A stretch of DNA of 37,377 bases, from assembly GCA_023247235.1 (NCBI GenBank), contig JAHFGW010000003.1, positions 29,854 to 67,230 on the forward strand. Reading direction: 5' to 3'. Origin of the DNA: Candidatus Omnitrophota bacterium (GTDB lineage Bacteria; Omnitrophota; Gorgyraeia; Aquiviventales; Aquiviventaceae). The position numbers were made by a program, and so were the translations under genes. Each line of letters begins with the position of its first letter. Position 1 is the first letter of the stretch. The notes under the pieces are model-generated. The model did no database searches. It had not been told where the DNA came from and was given only the letters and a program-made list of their open reading frames with translations. Of the stretch, positions 18,398 to 28,623 are shown piece after piece.

Positions 18398-19776
18398 TTG
18401 GGCATGCCTGTGTGTTGATCGAAGTCGGATCCACACGGATCTTGACCGATCCGTGGCTTGTTGGACCGTGCCAGCTGAATGCCTGGTGGCAGGTGCCTCC
18501 AGTGGCCCACGCGATCGATGAGCTGCCTCCGATTGACTACATGATGCTCTCCCATGTGCACGACGATCACTTCCACCTGCCAACCTTGGCACGCCTTCCC
18601 AAGACCGCCACCGTCCTCATTCCCTACAGCCTTGATCCCTGGATGCGCGACACGCTTCGTGCATTGGGATTTGCCCGGGTGGTGGAGCTCGAGCACGGAC
18701 GGACGTATCGCTTGCCACAGCAGCTGCTGGTTGAAAACGTGCAATGTGGGCGCATTGACAGCGCCTTTTGGGTGAAATGGAAGGAGACATCGCTCCTGAA
18801 TCTCAATGACTGCCCTCTGTCCATCCCGTGGCTGCGGAGATGGCGGATGCGGCACGGTTCGCCGGATCTCGCGCTGAGCGCCTTTAGCTATGCTAGCGCC
18901 TACCCGGTGTGCTATGAGACGGCTGGGGTGGATGCCAAGCGCGCCGCCACCGAATCCATGCAGCGGGTGCTCGATCAATTCGCGGGCGTGATGACGACGC
19001 TCGCCCCTCGATACGCCGTGCCCTTCGCGACCCAATATGGATTTCTGATTCCGGAGCAGGCCTGGATGAATCGCGCGATTCCCACGCCGCTGCAGGCGTT
19101 GGCGGCGCTGCAGGCGCGGGGGGCTGCCTGCGAAGGCGTGTTGCTCAACCCGGGCGATCAGCTCGTCGTCGGAGAAGGAGTCCAGCGGCGCGGCCCAGGA
19201 TTTGATTGGGAGCGTCGCGACGCCCTCGTCGATGCCTTGGTCCAGGCACGGGCGAACGAGGTCCAACAGGCCTTGCGAAGCGAAGGCCAGCCACCGGAGA
19301 CCTTCGCGGAGCAGGCGCGAGGCTATTTCACCCGCCTGTTGCAGCAGAATCCGCTGATGCGCAGGCGCATCGGCGTGCCCATCGGGTTCGTCCTGACTGA
19401 TCGCCAGGAGCGCTGGGTCATTGACTGCACGCATCCTGCTGACCCGTTCACCAGGCAGAATGGACATGCGCAGCCCATTGAGATTCATCTTGGATCGGGC
19501 GTCCTCCATGCCGCAGTGAGCGGCTCTATTCACTGGGAAACGTTGTATCTGTCGAACCGCTTCCGGGTGAAGCTCGCGTCGGCTGGGCTCCTCGGTCGCG
19601 AGTGGGAGTTCTGGCGCATGCTGTTTAATTTTCCTTACGGCGTCCTGCGGGATCGGCTGCGGTTGTTGACGCCCCGCGGCATCCGGATTGTGCGGCGTCG
19701 TTATCCTGAACTGGCCGGGCGCCTCATGGAGCGTTTGGCGCAGCCTTCTCAACGCGAACCGGCTCGAGAGACCTAG
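18382..19776 (+). CDS. MBL-fold metallo-hydrolase
   Basis: [14 protein letters not shown]...ILTDPWL...[11 protein letters not shown] (HxHxDH); 464 aa with a long C-terminal region. Confidence 0.85.
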   Translation: MRVTLIGHACVLIEVGSTRILTDPWLVGPCQLNAWWQVPPVAHAIDELPPIDYMMLSHVHDDHFHLPTLARLPKTATVLIPYSLDPWMRDTLRALGFARVVELEHGRTYRLPQQLLVENVQCGRIDSAFWVKWKETSLLNLNDCPLSIPWLRRWRMRHGSPDLALSAFSYASAYPVCYETAGVDAKRAATESMQRVLDQFAGVMTTLAPRYAVPFATQYGFLIPEQAWMNRAIPTPLQALAALQARGAACEGVLLNPGDQLVVGEGVQRRGPGFDWERRDALVDALVQARANEVQQALRSEGQPPETFAEQARGYFTRLLQQNPLMRRRIGVPIGFVLTDRQERWVIDCTHPADPFTRQNGHAQPIEIHLGSGVLHAAVSGSIHWETLYLSNRFRVKLASAGLLGREWEFWRMLFNFPYGVLRDRLRLLTPRGIRIVRRRYPELAGRLMERLAQPSQREPARET

Positions 19777-19780
19777 GAGG
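19775..19780 (+). promoter_or_regulatory. Shine-Dalgarno sequence AGGAGG upstream of gmd
   Basis: AGGAGG seven bases before the GTG start at 19787. Confidence 0.6.
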
Positions 19781-19786
19781 TGTGAC

Positions 19787-20875
19787 GTGTCCAAACGGGC
19801 GCTGATTACAGGGGTGACCGGCCAGGATGGCTCGTACCTCGCCGAGCTGCTGCTGTCCAAGGGCTACGAGGTGCACGGCATCATCCGTCGAGCCAGCACG
19901 TTCAACACGCGGCGGATCGATCACATCTTCCAGGATCCGCACCTGCCCAACGCGCGCCTGCTGATGCGCTACGGCGACCTGACGAGCGCCGAGCAGGTGA
20001 CGAACCTCATTTATCAAGTGGCGCCTGAAGAGATCTACCACTTGGGGGCGCAGAGCCAGGTGAAGGTGAGTTTTGAGATCCCCGAGTATACCGGCATGGT
20101 CACCGGCCTGAGCACCACCCGGCTGCTGGAAGCCATTCGCCAGAGCGGCATTACGACCCGCTTCTACCACGCCGCCAGCTCCGAGATGTTCGGGGCCAGC
20201 CCCCCGCCGCAGGATGAGCAGACCCCGGTCGATCCGTGCAGCCCCTACGCGGCGGCGAAAGCGTACGGCTATTGGATGACGCGTCTGTACCGCAACGGCT
20301 ACGGGCTGTACGCGGTGAACGGCATTCTGTTCAATCATGAGAGCCCTCGGCGCGGCGAGACCTTCATCACCCGCAAAATCACGCGGTGGATCGCCCAGTT
20401 TCTGGGCGGCAAGCACGACACGCTCTACGTCGGGAATCTCGACGCCCAGCGGGACTGGGGGTACGCGCCCGAGTATGTCGAGGCCATGTGGCGCATGCTC
20501 CAGCAGGACCAACCCGATGACTACGTGATCGGCACCGGGGAAGCGCACACGGTTCGGGAGTTCTTGGAGGAAGCCTGCGGCTACGTGGACCTCAACTGGA
20601 ATCCGCATGTGGTGGTCGACCCGCGGTACTTTCGTCCGCTCGAGGCGCCCGCGCTGGTCGCGGCCGCCGGCAAGGCCCGGCGGGCCCTGGGCTGGTCCCC
20701 CCGCGTGACCTTCCGGGACTTGGTTCGGATCATGGTGGATGCGGACTTGGAGGCCCTCGGGCTCCCTGCGCCGGGGGCCGGCAAGCGGATCGTCGCCGAG
20801 AAGCTCGGCGGGTGGCACCAGTGGCAGGGGGCCGCGGCAGAGACGAGCGGACGCGCGCCGGTGAGCGCCCTGTAG
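19787..20875 (+). CDS. gmd: GDP-mannose 4,6-dehydratase
   Basis: [46 protein letters not shown]...SSEMFG...[22 protein letters not shown] start preceded by AGGAGG. Confidence 0.95.
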   Translation: MSKRALITGVTGQDGSYLAELLLSKGYEVHGIIRRASTFNTRRIDHIFQDPHLPNARLLMRYGDLTSAEQVTNLIYQVAPEEIYHLGAQSQVKVSFEIPEYTGMVTGLSTTRLLEAIRQSGITTRFYHAASSEMFGASPPPQDEQTPVDPCSPYAAAKAYGYWMTRLYRNGYGLYAVNGILFNHESPRRGETFITRKITRWIAQFLGGKHDTLYVGNLDAQRDWGYAPEYVEAMWRMLQQDQPDDYVIGTGEAHTVREFLEEACGYVDLNWNPHVVVDPRYFRPLEAPALVAAAGKARRALGWSPRVTFRDLVRIMVDADLEALGLPAPGAGKRIVAEKLGGWHQWQGAAAETSGRAPVSAL

Positions 20876-20895
20876 CCGTCACGAGACCGCCCAGC

Positions 20896-22737
20896 ATGCT
20901 GCACGGGGAAGACATCATCTGTGTGTCGTCGATTGACTGGGATTTCCTGTGGCAGGGCCACCAGGAAATCATGGCGACGCTTGCGCGGGAAGGCAACCGC
21001 GTGCTGTTCGTCGAGAATACGGGTGTGCGCGCGCCGAATCTGCGCGATCTGCCTCGCCTGCGGCAGCGCCTGCGCAATTGGTCTCGGGGGATCAAGGGAT
21101 TCCGCCAGGAGGAGCCACGCCTGTCCGTGTACTCACCACTGATCCTTCCGTTTCCGTATTCGCGGCTGATCCGCCCGCTGAATCGCCTCCTGCTGTTCAA
21201 GGCGATGCGCCGCTGGATGGAGAGCGCGCGGTTTCGGCCGTCCGTCGTGTGGACCTTCTTGCCGACGCCGCTGGCGCGCGATGTCATCCGCGGACTGCGC
21301 CCGGAGCTCACGATCTACTATTGCATCGACGACTTGGCCTCCAGTTCGCCGGCGGCCCACCGAATCCGCGGGAGTGAATCCAAGCTGTTCCGAGAAGCCG
21401 ACTTGGTCTTCGTGACATCCGAAAAACTGCGAGCGCGGGCCGCGCAGTTCAACGAGCGCGTGCACGTCTTCCCATTCGGGGTGGATTTCGACAAGTTCGA
21501 GCGGGCGCGCACGAGTTCCGACGGCGTGCCAGCCGAGCTTCGATCGCTTCGCCGGCCGGTTGTGGGCTACGTGGGCGGACTGCACCAGTGGGTGGACCAG
21601 GAGCTGCTCGAGCGAGTCATCCGCGCCATGCCGGAGGCGAGCTTCGTCTTCGTCGGTCCGCTGCAGACACCCGCCACCCGTTTGGCGCGCCACCCCAACG
21701 TCCATCTGCTGGGTGCTAGGCGCCATGAGGAGATTCCGGCGTACATCAAGGGATTCGACCTGGGCATCGTGCCCTACCACTTGAGCGAGTACACGGCCCA
21801 TGTCTATCCGACGAAGCTCAATGAGTATCTGGCGATGGGCATTCCCGTGATCGCCACCGACCTGCCGGAAATCCGCCGGTTCAATGCGGCACACGGCGAT
21901 GTCGTGGCGGTCGGCAGCACTCCGGAGCGTTTTGCCAGGCTCATTCAGGAACGGCTGAGGCCTTCCTCGCCGGGAGAAACCGCCCACCGGATTGACGTGG
22001 CTCGGCAAAATAGCTGGCGCACGCGCATTGAGCAGATGTGCGCCCATGTGGAGCAAGAGCTCGCGACTCGGCGCGCGCAGGGCCGCTCCTGGGAGCACCG
22101 GCTTCGTCGGATTTATCGGTTGACTCGTCACCGGCTGCTCGGGCTGGGACTGGCGCTCGCGGTGGGCTACCTGGTGCTCTTTCAGAGCCCCTTCATTTGG
22201 TGGGCGGCGCAGCCGCTGCAGTTGACCGAGCCGGCGCGCCTGGTGGACGCGATCGTCGTGGTCGGAGGCGGAGTCGGCGAATCCGGCAAGGCCGGCTCGG
22301 GCTACCAGGAGCGGGTTCAGCATGCAGTGGAACTCTACCGGCAGGGACGCGCGCCGCGGATTGTGTTCGCATCGGGGTACACCTTTGCGCTTCCGGAAGC
22401 GGAGGTGATGAAGGAGCTGGCCGTCGCACGGGGGGTGCCGGCGGAGGCCATCCTGTTGGAGACCAAAGGCAAGAACACCCGCGATCAGGCCGTCCGTCTC
22501 ACCGCGCTGTTGGCCCAGCACAACTGGCGGTCCCTGCTGCTGGTCAGCTCGCCGTATCACATGCGGCGCGCCGTGTCGACGTTTCGCAAGCATGGGCCGT
22601 CCCTGACTGTAGTGCCTAGCCCGGTTCCCCTGAGTGAGTTTTATTGGCATGGCCGGGGGGCGACTCTGGAGCAAATCGGTGGCATTCTGCATGAGTATCT
22701 GGGCATCGCGTACTACTGGTGGAAAGGATGGATGTAG
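20896..22737 (+). CDS. Fusion: GT4-like glycosyltransferase + TM helix + DUF218 (YdcF/SanA/ElyC-like) domain
   Basis: N-terminal GT: CVSSIDWDFLWQGHQEIMATLAREGNRVLFVEN...YPTKLNEYLAMGIPVIATDLPEI. C-terminal DUF218: DAIVVVGGGVGESGKAG...RIVFASG...LETKGKNTRDQA...LLLVSSPYHMRRAVSTFRKHG. Confidence 0.88.
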   Translation: MLHGEDIICVSSIDWDFLWQGHQEIMATLAREGNRVLFVENTGVRAPNLRDLPRLRQRLRNWSRGIKGFRQEEPRLSVYSPLILPFPYSRLIRPLNRLLLFKAMRRWMESARFRPSVVWTFLPTPLARDVIRGLRPELTIYYCIDDLASSSPAAHRIRGSESKLFREADLVFVTSEKLRARAAQFNERVHVFPFGVDFDKFERARTSSDGVPAELRSLRRPVVGYVGGLHQWVDQELLERVIRAMPEASFVFVGPLQTPATRLARHPNVHLLGARRHEEIPAYIKGFDLGIVPYHLSEYTAHVYPTKLNEYLAMGIPVIATDLPEIRRFNAAHGDVVAVGSTPERFARLIQERLRPSSPGETAHRIDVARQNSWRTRIEQMCAHVEQELATRRAQGRSWEHRLRRIYRLTRHRLLGLGLALAVGYLVLFQSPFIWWAAQPLQLTEPARLVDAIVVVGGGVGESGKAGSGYQERVQHAVELYRQGRAPRIVFASGYTFALPEAEVMKELAVARGVPAEAILLETKGKNTRDQAVRLTALLAQHNWRSLLLVSSPYHMRRAVSTFRKHGPSLTVVPSPVPLSEFYWHGRGATLEQIGGILHEYLGIAYYWWKGWM

Positions 22738-24155
22738 CGAGAGCCCCTGGCGGGGTCGAGTTGCGCCCGCTTGCCGGGCCGATCGAGCGGCCTTATGGTG
22801 GTGCGCCGGCATTGCCCGCGCACGCGGCGACCGCGTGGAGCCGGGCGGCCGCCGGCTTCTTGTCCCTGTTTGTCCTCCTGATGCCGTTCAGTCGAAGCCC
22901 GGGGATCCTCGGGCTGAATCTGCAATGGTCCGATGTCGCCGCCCTGGGCTTCTTGCTGACGTCGGCGGCCGCAGGCGTGTGGAGACGTCCGGGCCATCGG
23001 CCTGCGCTGTTCGCCTGCCTGATCTACCTGGCGCTGCTGCTGCCGTCCTTTGCGCGCACGCACGATGTCCCCGGTTCCCTGCTGGAGCTTGTGAAGACGG
23101 TCTATCTGGTGGTGCTGGGCCTGGCCATGGCGCGATGGACCGCGGACGAGCGTGACTGGAATCGTCTCATGCGCGTCTCGGCCGCCACGACCACCGCCAT
23201 GATCATCTTGACGCTCGGCGTGTGGGTTTGGGCGGTGTGGTTGCACGAGATCCCCGGGCAGCTGGCCGTTGCGATGGACGTCCCCAGCGTCGGGCATGCC
23301 GTGCGTGTCAATGGGCTGCTGCACAGCCCGACGTTTCTCGCGAACTACTTCACGATGGGCGTTCCCCTCCTGGCGGGCTATGTGATAGCACGAAGCTCCC
23401 GGCCGCGGGCCCTGGGGTGGGGGACCATCGCGGCCGGAGTCTTGGCCACCGCGGCGACGGTCTCGCACAGCCTCGCCGGCTGCCTCGCCGCTGCCGCCCT
23501 GGTCGCGCCGCGGACCACGCGGTGGGACCGCTGGGGCCGTCGAGGCCTGTGGGGCTTGGCCGTCGGCGTCTTCATCTTCGGGCTGGTGTCCACCACGGTG
23601 GCCGTGCATGAGGTCCGGACATCGCGGGCGTCGGCACCGGGCTCGCTTGCGTCGCTGGCGGACCATGAGTTTGCCGGCCCGACCGGGGCTGGAGAGACGC
23701 TCAGCGTGCAGGTTCGGTACACGCGGGTCGTGTACAGTCTGCTCAAGCAATTCGCATGGGAGGCCTGGCGGCGCCATCCCTGGGTGGGAATCGGGTTGGA
23801 TCAGTTCCCATATGAGGTCAGGGCGGCGTTTCAGGCCGGACGAATCCATGCCTATTATGCCGGCGGAGTAGATCCCCACAGCACCTGGTTCGGGGCGATG
23901 GCGGAGACCGGGCTGCTGGGGCTTCTCGGCCTTGCGGGGTTTTGGATCATGCTCCTGCGGGCGGCTTGGCCGTCGCGACGTCACATCGCCCGAGCCTCCG
24001 AGGCGTGGCGCCTTCGAGCGCCGCTTGCGGGCCTTGTGGGATTGTTAGTGAACAGCGTGCACGTGGATATCATGCATTTTCGATTCCTCTGGATGGGGGC
24101 CGCGTTGGTCCTGGCCGTGCGCGCCTCCAACCCGCGGCCCACCCGACATGTCTGA
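22728..24155 (+). CDS. O-antigen ligase/polymerase-like (Wzy/WaaL family) membrane protein
   Basis: Multi-TM; late loop motif HPWVGIGLDQFPYEV...DPHSTWFGAMAETGLLGLLGL typical of the Wzy_C/O-antigen ligase family. Confidence 0.82.
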   Translation: MDVARAPGGVELRPLAGPIERPYGGAPALPAHAATAWSRAAAGFLSLFVLLMPFSRSPGILGLNLQWSDVAALGFLLTSAAAGVWRRPGHRPALFACLIYLALLLPSFARTHDVPGSLLELVKTVYLVVLGLAMARWTADERDWNRLMRVSAATTTAMIILTLGVWVWAVWLHEIPGQLAVAMDVPSVGHAVRVNGLLHSPTFLANYFTMGVPLLAGYVIARSSRPRALGWGTIAAGVLATAATVSHSLAGCLAAAALVAPRTTRWDRWGRRGLWGLAVGVFIFGLVSTTVAVHEVRTSRASAPGSLASLADHEFAGPTGAGETLSVQVRYTRVVYSLLKQFAWEAWRRHPWVGIGLDQFPYEVRAAFQAGRIHAYYAGGVDPHSTWFGAMAETGLLGLLGLAGFWIMLLRAAWPSRRHIARASEAWRLRAPLAGLVGLLVNSVHVDIMHFRFLWMGAALVLAVRASNPRPTRHV

Positions 24156-24996
24156 TCACGGCGCTACGGCCATCCTGGAGCGGGCGCGCGTGGAAGAAAT
24201 CTTTCACGACGCCTGGGCGCAGTCCATTCGATTGGAGGACCTCCTGGTGGAGGAGTCGTTCCGTTCGCCCACGGCCGTCGAGAACCGCTTCGCGCTGGAG
24301 GCGCTAGGCGGGCCGGAGAGCTTACGCGGAAAGCGTCTGCTCGATCTGGGGTGCGGCGCCGGAGAGACGGCGGTGTTTTTCGCGCTGCAGGGGGCGCGGG
24401 TCGCCGCCGCCGACGTCTCGGAGCACATGCTGCGAATCGCGAGCGCCCTGGCGACGCAGCGCGGCGTGCGCCTGGAGCCGGTCAAGATTCTCGCCGAGGC
24501 GATGCCGTTTGGAGACGACACATTCGACTGCATCTACGGCAACGGCGTCCTCCACCATGTCGAGCTCGAACCGGCCTTGCGCGAGGTGTCGCGCGTGCTC
24601 CGGCCGGGCGGCCGGGCCGTGTTCATCGAACCGCTGTCGCATAACCCGGCCATCAAGGTGTACCGGCGGCTCGCCCATGAAGTGCGCACACCCACGGAAC
24701 GGCCGTTTGCGTTCCGGGAGTTTCGCGTGGTTCAACGCTACTTTCCGTCCTTTCAGCATCGGGAATTTTGGCTGACGAGCCTGGGCGTCTTCCTGTACTA
24801 CTACTTCATCGAGCGGGTCGATCCCAGCACGGATCGATATTGGAAGCGGATCATCCGAGACGGGCCGCGTATCGGCCCGGTGTTTCGCCGGCTGCATCGC
24901 CTGGACGGGCTCCTCCTGCGGCTGATCCCCTCCCTGCGGCGATGGTGCTGGACGACGGTCATCGTGATGGAGAAACGGGCGTCCGATGCGCGTTGA
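24148..24996 (+). CDS. Class I SAM-dependent methyltransferase
   Basis: RLLDLGCGAGETAVFFALQGARVAAADVSEHML, FDCIYGNGVLHHVE, LREVSRVLRPGGRAVFIEP. Confidence 0.92.
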   Translation: MSDHGATAILERARVEEIFHDAWAQSIRLEDLLVEESFRSPTAVENRFALEALGGPESLRGKRLLDLGCGAGETAVFFALQGARVAAADVSEHMLRIASALATQRGVRLEPVKILAEAMPFGDDTFDCIYGNGVLHHVELEPALREVSRVLRPGGRAVFIEPLSHNPAIKVYRRLAHEVRTPTERPFAFREFRVVQRYFPSFQHREFWLTSLGVFLYYYFIERVDPSTDRYWKRIIRDGPRIGPVFRRLHRLDGLLLRLIPSLRRWCWTTVIVMEKRASDAR

Positions 24997-27559
24997 CGTG
25001 GTCCTTCCCGTCTATAACGAGGAACGCGACCTTGCCCGCAGCGTGCTGACGCTCCGGCGATTCCTCCGTGACCGCCTGGCGTCCTATCAGTGCGGCATTC
25101 TCATCGCGGATAATGCCTCCTCGGACACGACGGCGGAGATCGGGACGATCCTGGAAGACCAATTCGACAATGTCCGGTACCTGCGGCTGGAGGAGCGCGG
25201 TCGCGGGCGCGCCCTGCGGCAGGCGTGGCTCGCCAGCGCCGCGGACATCGTCTGTTACATGGACGTAGATCTCTCCACCGATCTGGAGGCGCTCGTGCCG
25301 CTGGTGGCCAGCCTGGCCGAGGAGGGCTATGACCTCGTCACGGGCTCCCGATTGATTCCAGGAGCCCGCGTGAGGCGGTCGCTCAAGCGGGAACTGCTCT
25401 CGCGAGGGTACAACGTGTTGCTGAAGCGGCTCTTGCGAGTTGAATTTAACGACGCGCAATGCGGGTTCAAAGCCATGCGCCGCAGCCTCGTGCCGCAGCT
25501 GCTGAACCAGGTCACCGATGAAAGCTGGTTCTTCGACTCGGAGCTCTTGATCAAGGCCCAGTGGATGGGCTTGCGCATCCGGGAGATCCCGGTGTATTGG
25601 GTGGAGGACCCGGAGAGCCGCGTCAAGCTGTGGGCCACCTCCTGGAATTACATCAGGTCCATCGCCCGGTTACGGACCGAGCGGCCGGCCCACCATCCCG
25701 CGCGAGGCGGACTGATCGGGTGGATCTGCAGCCATCCTGCGGCCAGCGACGCGCTTCGCAACATCTTGGCCTGGGGATGCGGTCCCATCAAGTCCAGGGT
25801 CCGGCAGGCCCTGGAACGCGCGCCACAGGAGCGGGTGTTGGAAGTGGGATGCGGCAGCGGGGCCTTCAGTCGACTCGTGAGCGGTCACTATCTCGGCATC
25901 GATACCGATCGCCGGTTCCTCGCCTACGCCGCGCGGCGCCACGGCGACTCTCACCGGGAGTTTGCGTATCAGTCCGCGACGCGGCTGCCATATCCCGACG
26001 CGTCATTCGATCAAAGTCTGCTCATCAATGTCATGCATCATCTCGCGGATGACGAGCTGCGCCGGGCGCTTGGAGAATTGAGCCGGGTGACGCGCCACCA
26101 GGTCATCATCGTGGATATGGCGCCGCTCAGATTCAATCTCTTCGGGATGCTGTGTTACCGTCTGGATCAAGGCCGGCACATCCGGCCGCTGGCTGCGCAG
26201 CGAATGCGCGTGGTCCCCTACGTGGAGATTCGGAACAGCGGGTATTTCCGGTCGGGGATCAACCTGCACTCGTGGTTCGTGGGAGCGCCCAAGTCCGCTC
26301 GGCCGGCGGCACAGGCCGCCAGCGACGTGCCGGCGCCGCGCTCGCCGCTGCGCATCCTGCGCCTGCTTACCCGGCTGAATATCGGCGGCCCGTCCCGGCA
26401 CGTGGAGCTGCTGTGCACGCAGCTGGATCCTCGAGCGTTCACGACGTGCCTGGTCACCGGGCGTTCCGACCCCACCGAGGGGGACTTGGCCAAGCAGCTG
26501 AACGCGCGCGGGGTCCGTGTGGTGCAGCTGCCGCAGTTGCGCCGGCCCGTACACCTGGTGCGGGATCTGGTCAGCTTCCTTCGGATCCTGCGTCTGATCT
26601 GGCGGGAGCGACCGCACATTCTCCACACGCATATGGCGAAGGCTGGAACGCTGGGTCGGCTGGGAGGTGTCTTCTATAATCGGCTCGGACCGGGCCGCCG
26701 GGCCGACCGCCGCGCGGCCCTGGTGCACACGTTTCACGGCCACGTCCTGGACGGCTACTTTTCGCCCTGGGCCACGCGGGCATTCCTCGCCATCGAGCGG
26801 TGGCTGGCGCGGCGAACCGACCGGCTGATCGCGGTCAGCGCCACGGTGCGCGACCAGCTCCTGGCGAAGGGCATCGGGCGGCCCGAGCAATGGCAGGTGA
26901 TTCCCCTTGGGTTGGACCTTGACGCGCTGGCCCAGGTGCCAGGGCACAACGGGGCCCCGGCGCAGGTCGGCTTGGTGGGGCGCCTGGTGCCCATCAAAAA
27001 TCCGCGTCTGTTCCTGGAGGCGCTGCGCCGTCTAGCTGCGGAGCAGGCGGCCCCGCCCATCGGCGGCCTGATCGTCGGCGACGGGCCGTTACGCCCTGAT
27101 CTGGAGCATGAGGCGCATCGGCTCGGCCTGGCCGAGCGCGTCCGATTCACGGGCTGGCAGCACGATCTGTGCGCCGTGTACCGGCAGTTGGCTGTGGCCT
27201 GCCTCACCTCATGGAACGAGGGCACGCCGGTGGCGCTGATCGAAGCCATGGCGGCAGGCCGGGCGGTGGTGGCGACCGACGTCGGCGGCGTCCGCGACCT
27301 GCTTGACGATGCGGGGACGCCGCGCGAGCCGATCGATCCCGGCTCATTCCGCTTGGCCAGACGGGGGGTGCTGGTCCGCTCAGGCGATGCCGAGGGGCTG
27401 GCGAACGCGCTGCGGACCGTGGTCCAGGATGAGGCGTTGCGGGGGCGGTTGGGCGAGGCCGGGCGCGCGTACGTCCTGCAGCATCTGACGCATGCACGGT
27501 TGGTACAGGATGTGACGGCAGTCTACGAAACACTGGGGACCAGGGGAGGGACGGCATGA
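24986..27559 (+). CDS. Three-domain fusion: GT2 (dolichyl-P-sugar-synthase-like) + SAM methyltransferase-like + GT4
   Basis: VVLPVYNEERDL...IADNASSDTTAEI...YMDVDLSTD (GT2); VLEVGCGSGAFSRLV...LGIDTD...FDQSLLINVMHHLAD (MTase); LLTRLNIGGPSRHV...VGRLVPIKNPRLFLEAL...TSWNEGTPVALIEAMAAGRAVVATDVGG (GT4). Single open frame. Confidence 0.9.
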   Translation: MRVDVVLPVYNEERDLARSVLTLRRFLRDRLASYQCGILIADNASSDTTAEIGTILEDQFDNVRYLRLEERGRGRALRQAWLASAADIVCYMDVDLSTDLEALVPLVASLAEEGYDLVTGSRLIPGARVRRSLKRELLSRGYNVLLKRLLRVEFNDAQCGFKAMRRSLVPQLLNQVTDESWFFDSELLIKAQWMGLRIREIPVYWVEDPESRVKLWATSWNYIRSIARLRTERPAHHPARGGLIGWICSHPAASDALRNILAWGCGPIKSRVRQALERAPQERVLEVGCGSGAFSRLVSGHYLGIDTDRRFLAYAARRHGDSHREFAYQSATRLPYPDASFDQSLLINVMHHLADDELRRALGELSRVTRHQVIIVDMAPLRFNLFGMLCYRLDQGRHIRPLAAQRMRVVPYVEIRNSGYFRSGINLHSWFVGAPKSARPAAQAASDVPAPRSPLRILRLLTRLNIGGPSRHVELLCTQLDPRAFTTCLVTGRSDPTEGDLAKQLNARGVRVVQLPQLRRPVHLVRDLVSFLRILRLIWRERPHILHTHMAKAGTLGRLGGVFYNRLGPGRRADRRAALVHTFHGHVLDGYFSPWATRAFLAIERWLARRTDRLIAVSATVRDQLLAKGIGRPEQWQVIPLGLDLDALAQVPGHNGAPAQVGLVGRLVPIKNPRLFLEALRRLAAEQAAPPIGGLIVGDGPLRPDLEHEAHRLGLAERVRFTGWQHDLCAVYRQLAVACLTSWNEGTPVALIEAMAAGRAVVATDVGGVRDLLDDAGTPREPIDPGSFRLARRGVLVRSGDAEGLANALRTVVQDEALRGRLGEAGRAYVLQHLTHARLVQDVTAVYETLGTRGGTA

Positions 27560-28614
27560 AGGCCTTGATCACGGGAGGGGCGGGGTTTATCGGGTCGCAC
27601 CTGGCGGAGGCGCTCATCGCGCGGGGCGATGAGGTGAGCGTCCTGGACAATGTGTCCACGGGCCGGTATGAAAACTTGGCGCACCTGGATGGCAACCCGA
27701 ACCTCCATGTCGCGATCGGGAACATCCTCAATGAATCGCTCGTCGACAAGCTCGTCGAACGCGTCGACGTGGTCTTCCATCTGGCGGCGGCGGTCGGAGT
27801 CGAGCTCATCATCAAGAAGCCGCTGGAGTCCATGATGACGAATATCCGCGGCAGCGAGGTCGTGCTGGAGATGTGCCATCGGTACCGCAAGAAGGTGCTG
27901 ATCGCCTCGACGTCCGAGGTGTATGGCAAGAATATTCACGGTCCGCTTCGCGAAGATACCGATCGCGTGCTGGGCTCGCCGCTGAAGACGCGATGGAGTT
28001 ACTCCACGTCCAAGGCCGTTGATGAAATCCTCGCTCACGTGTACTGGAAGGAGAAGGGCGTCCCGACGATCATCGTCCGGCTTTTCAATACCGTCGGCCC
28101 TCGGCAGAGCGGGGCCTATGGGATGGTCATTCCGCGTTTTGTGGCGCAGGCCCTGGCGGGAACACCCTTGCAGGTGCACGGCAACGGCAAGCAGTCACGC
28201 TGCTTTCTCCATGTCCGCGATGTGGTGAGCGCCCTGATTCGGCTTGTGGAGCATCCGGGGGCGGTGGGCCAAGTCTTCAATTTAGGAAGCCAAGAAGAGG
28301 TGACGATCGAGGCGCTGGCGAAGCGGGTGATCCGAATCGTCGGCAGCACCTCGGCGATTCAGCACATTCCTTATGAAGAAGCCTACGAGGAAGGGTATGA
28401 GGACATGCCCAGGCGAGTCCCCGACACCACGAAGATCGCCGCACTGATCGGGTTTGCTCCCACGATGACCCTGGATGAGATTATTGGCAGCGTGGTGGCC
28501 AGCCTGCAGCCCGCCTCGCCCTCAGGGCCCGCGCCGGCCGCCTCGGCTTCTCCCGGCGCGCTCAAGCGCGCTCGAAGCCGCCCGAAGACGGCGGTCGCGG
28601 GGCAGGACGCGTAA
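27556..28614 (+). CDS. NAD-dependent epimerase/dehydratase (extended SDR)
   Basis: MKALITGGAGFIGSHLAEALIARGDEVSVLDNVSTG; YSTSKAVDE (YxxxK); ATGA overlap. Confidence 0.92.
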   Translation: MKALITGGAGFIGSHLAEALIARGDEVSVLDNVSTGRYENLAHLDGNPNLHVAIGNILNESLVDKLVERVDVVFHLAAAVGVELIIKKPLESMMTNIRGSEVVLEMCHRYRKKVLIASTSEVYGKNIHGPLREDTDRVLGSPLKTRWSYSTSKAVDEILAHVYWKEKGVPTIIVRLFNTVGPRQSGAYGMVIPRFVAQALAGTPLQVHGNGKQSRCFLHVRDVVSALIRLVEHPGAVGQVFNLGSQEEVTIEALAKRVIRIVGSTSAIQHIPYEEAYEEGYEDMPRRVPDTTKIAALIGFAPTMTLDEIIGSVVASLQPASPSGPAPAASASPGALKRARSRPKTAVAGQDA

Positions 28615-28623
28615 GGAAACCCG

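Noticed and set aside
21133-22812. 559-aa minus-strand ORF (and other long antisense ORFs such as 18394-19860, 22713-23984, 11536-12564)
   Set aside because: High-GC shadow ORFs opposite clearly conserved + strand genes; translations are Arg/His/Gln-rich with no recognisable family motifs.
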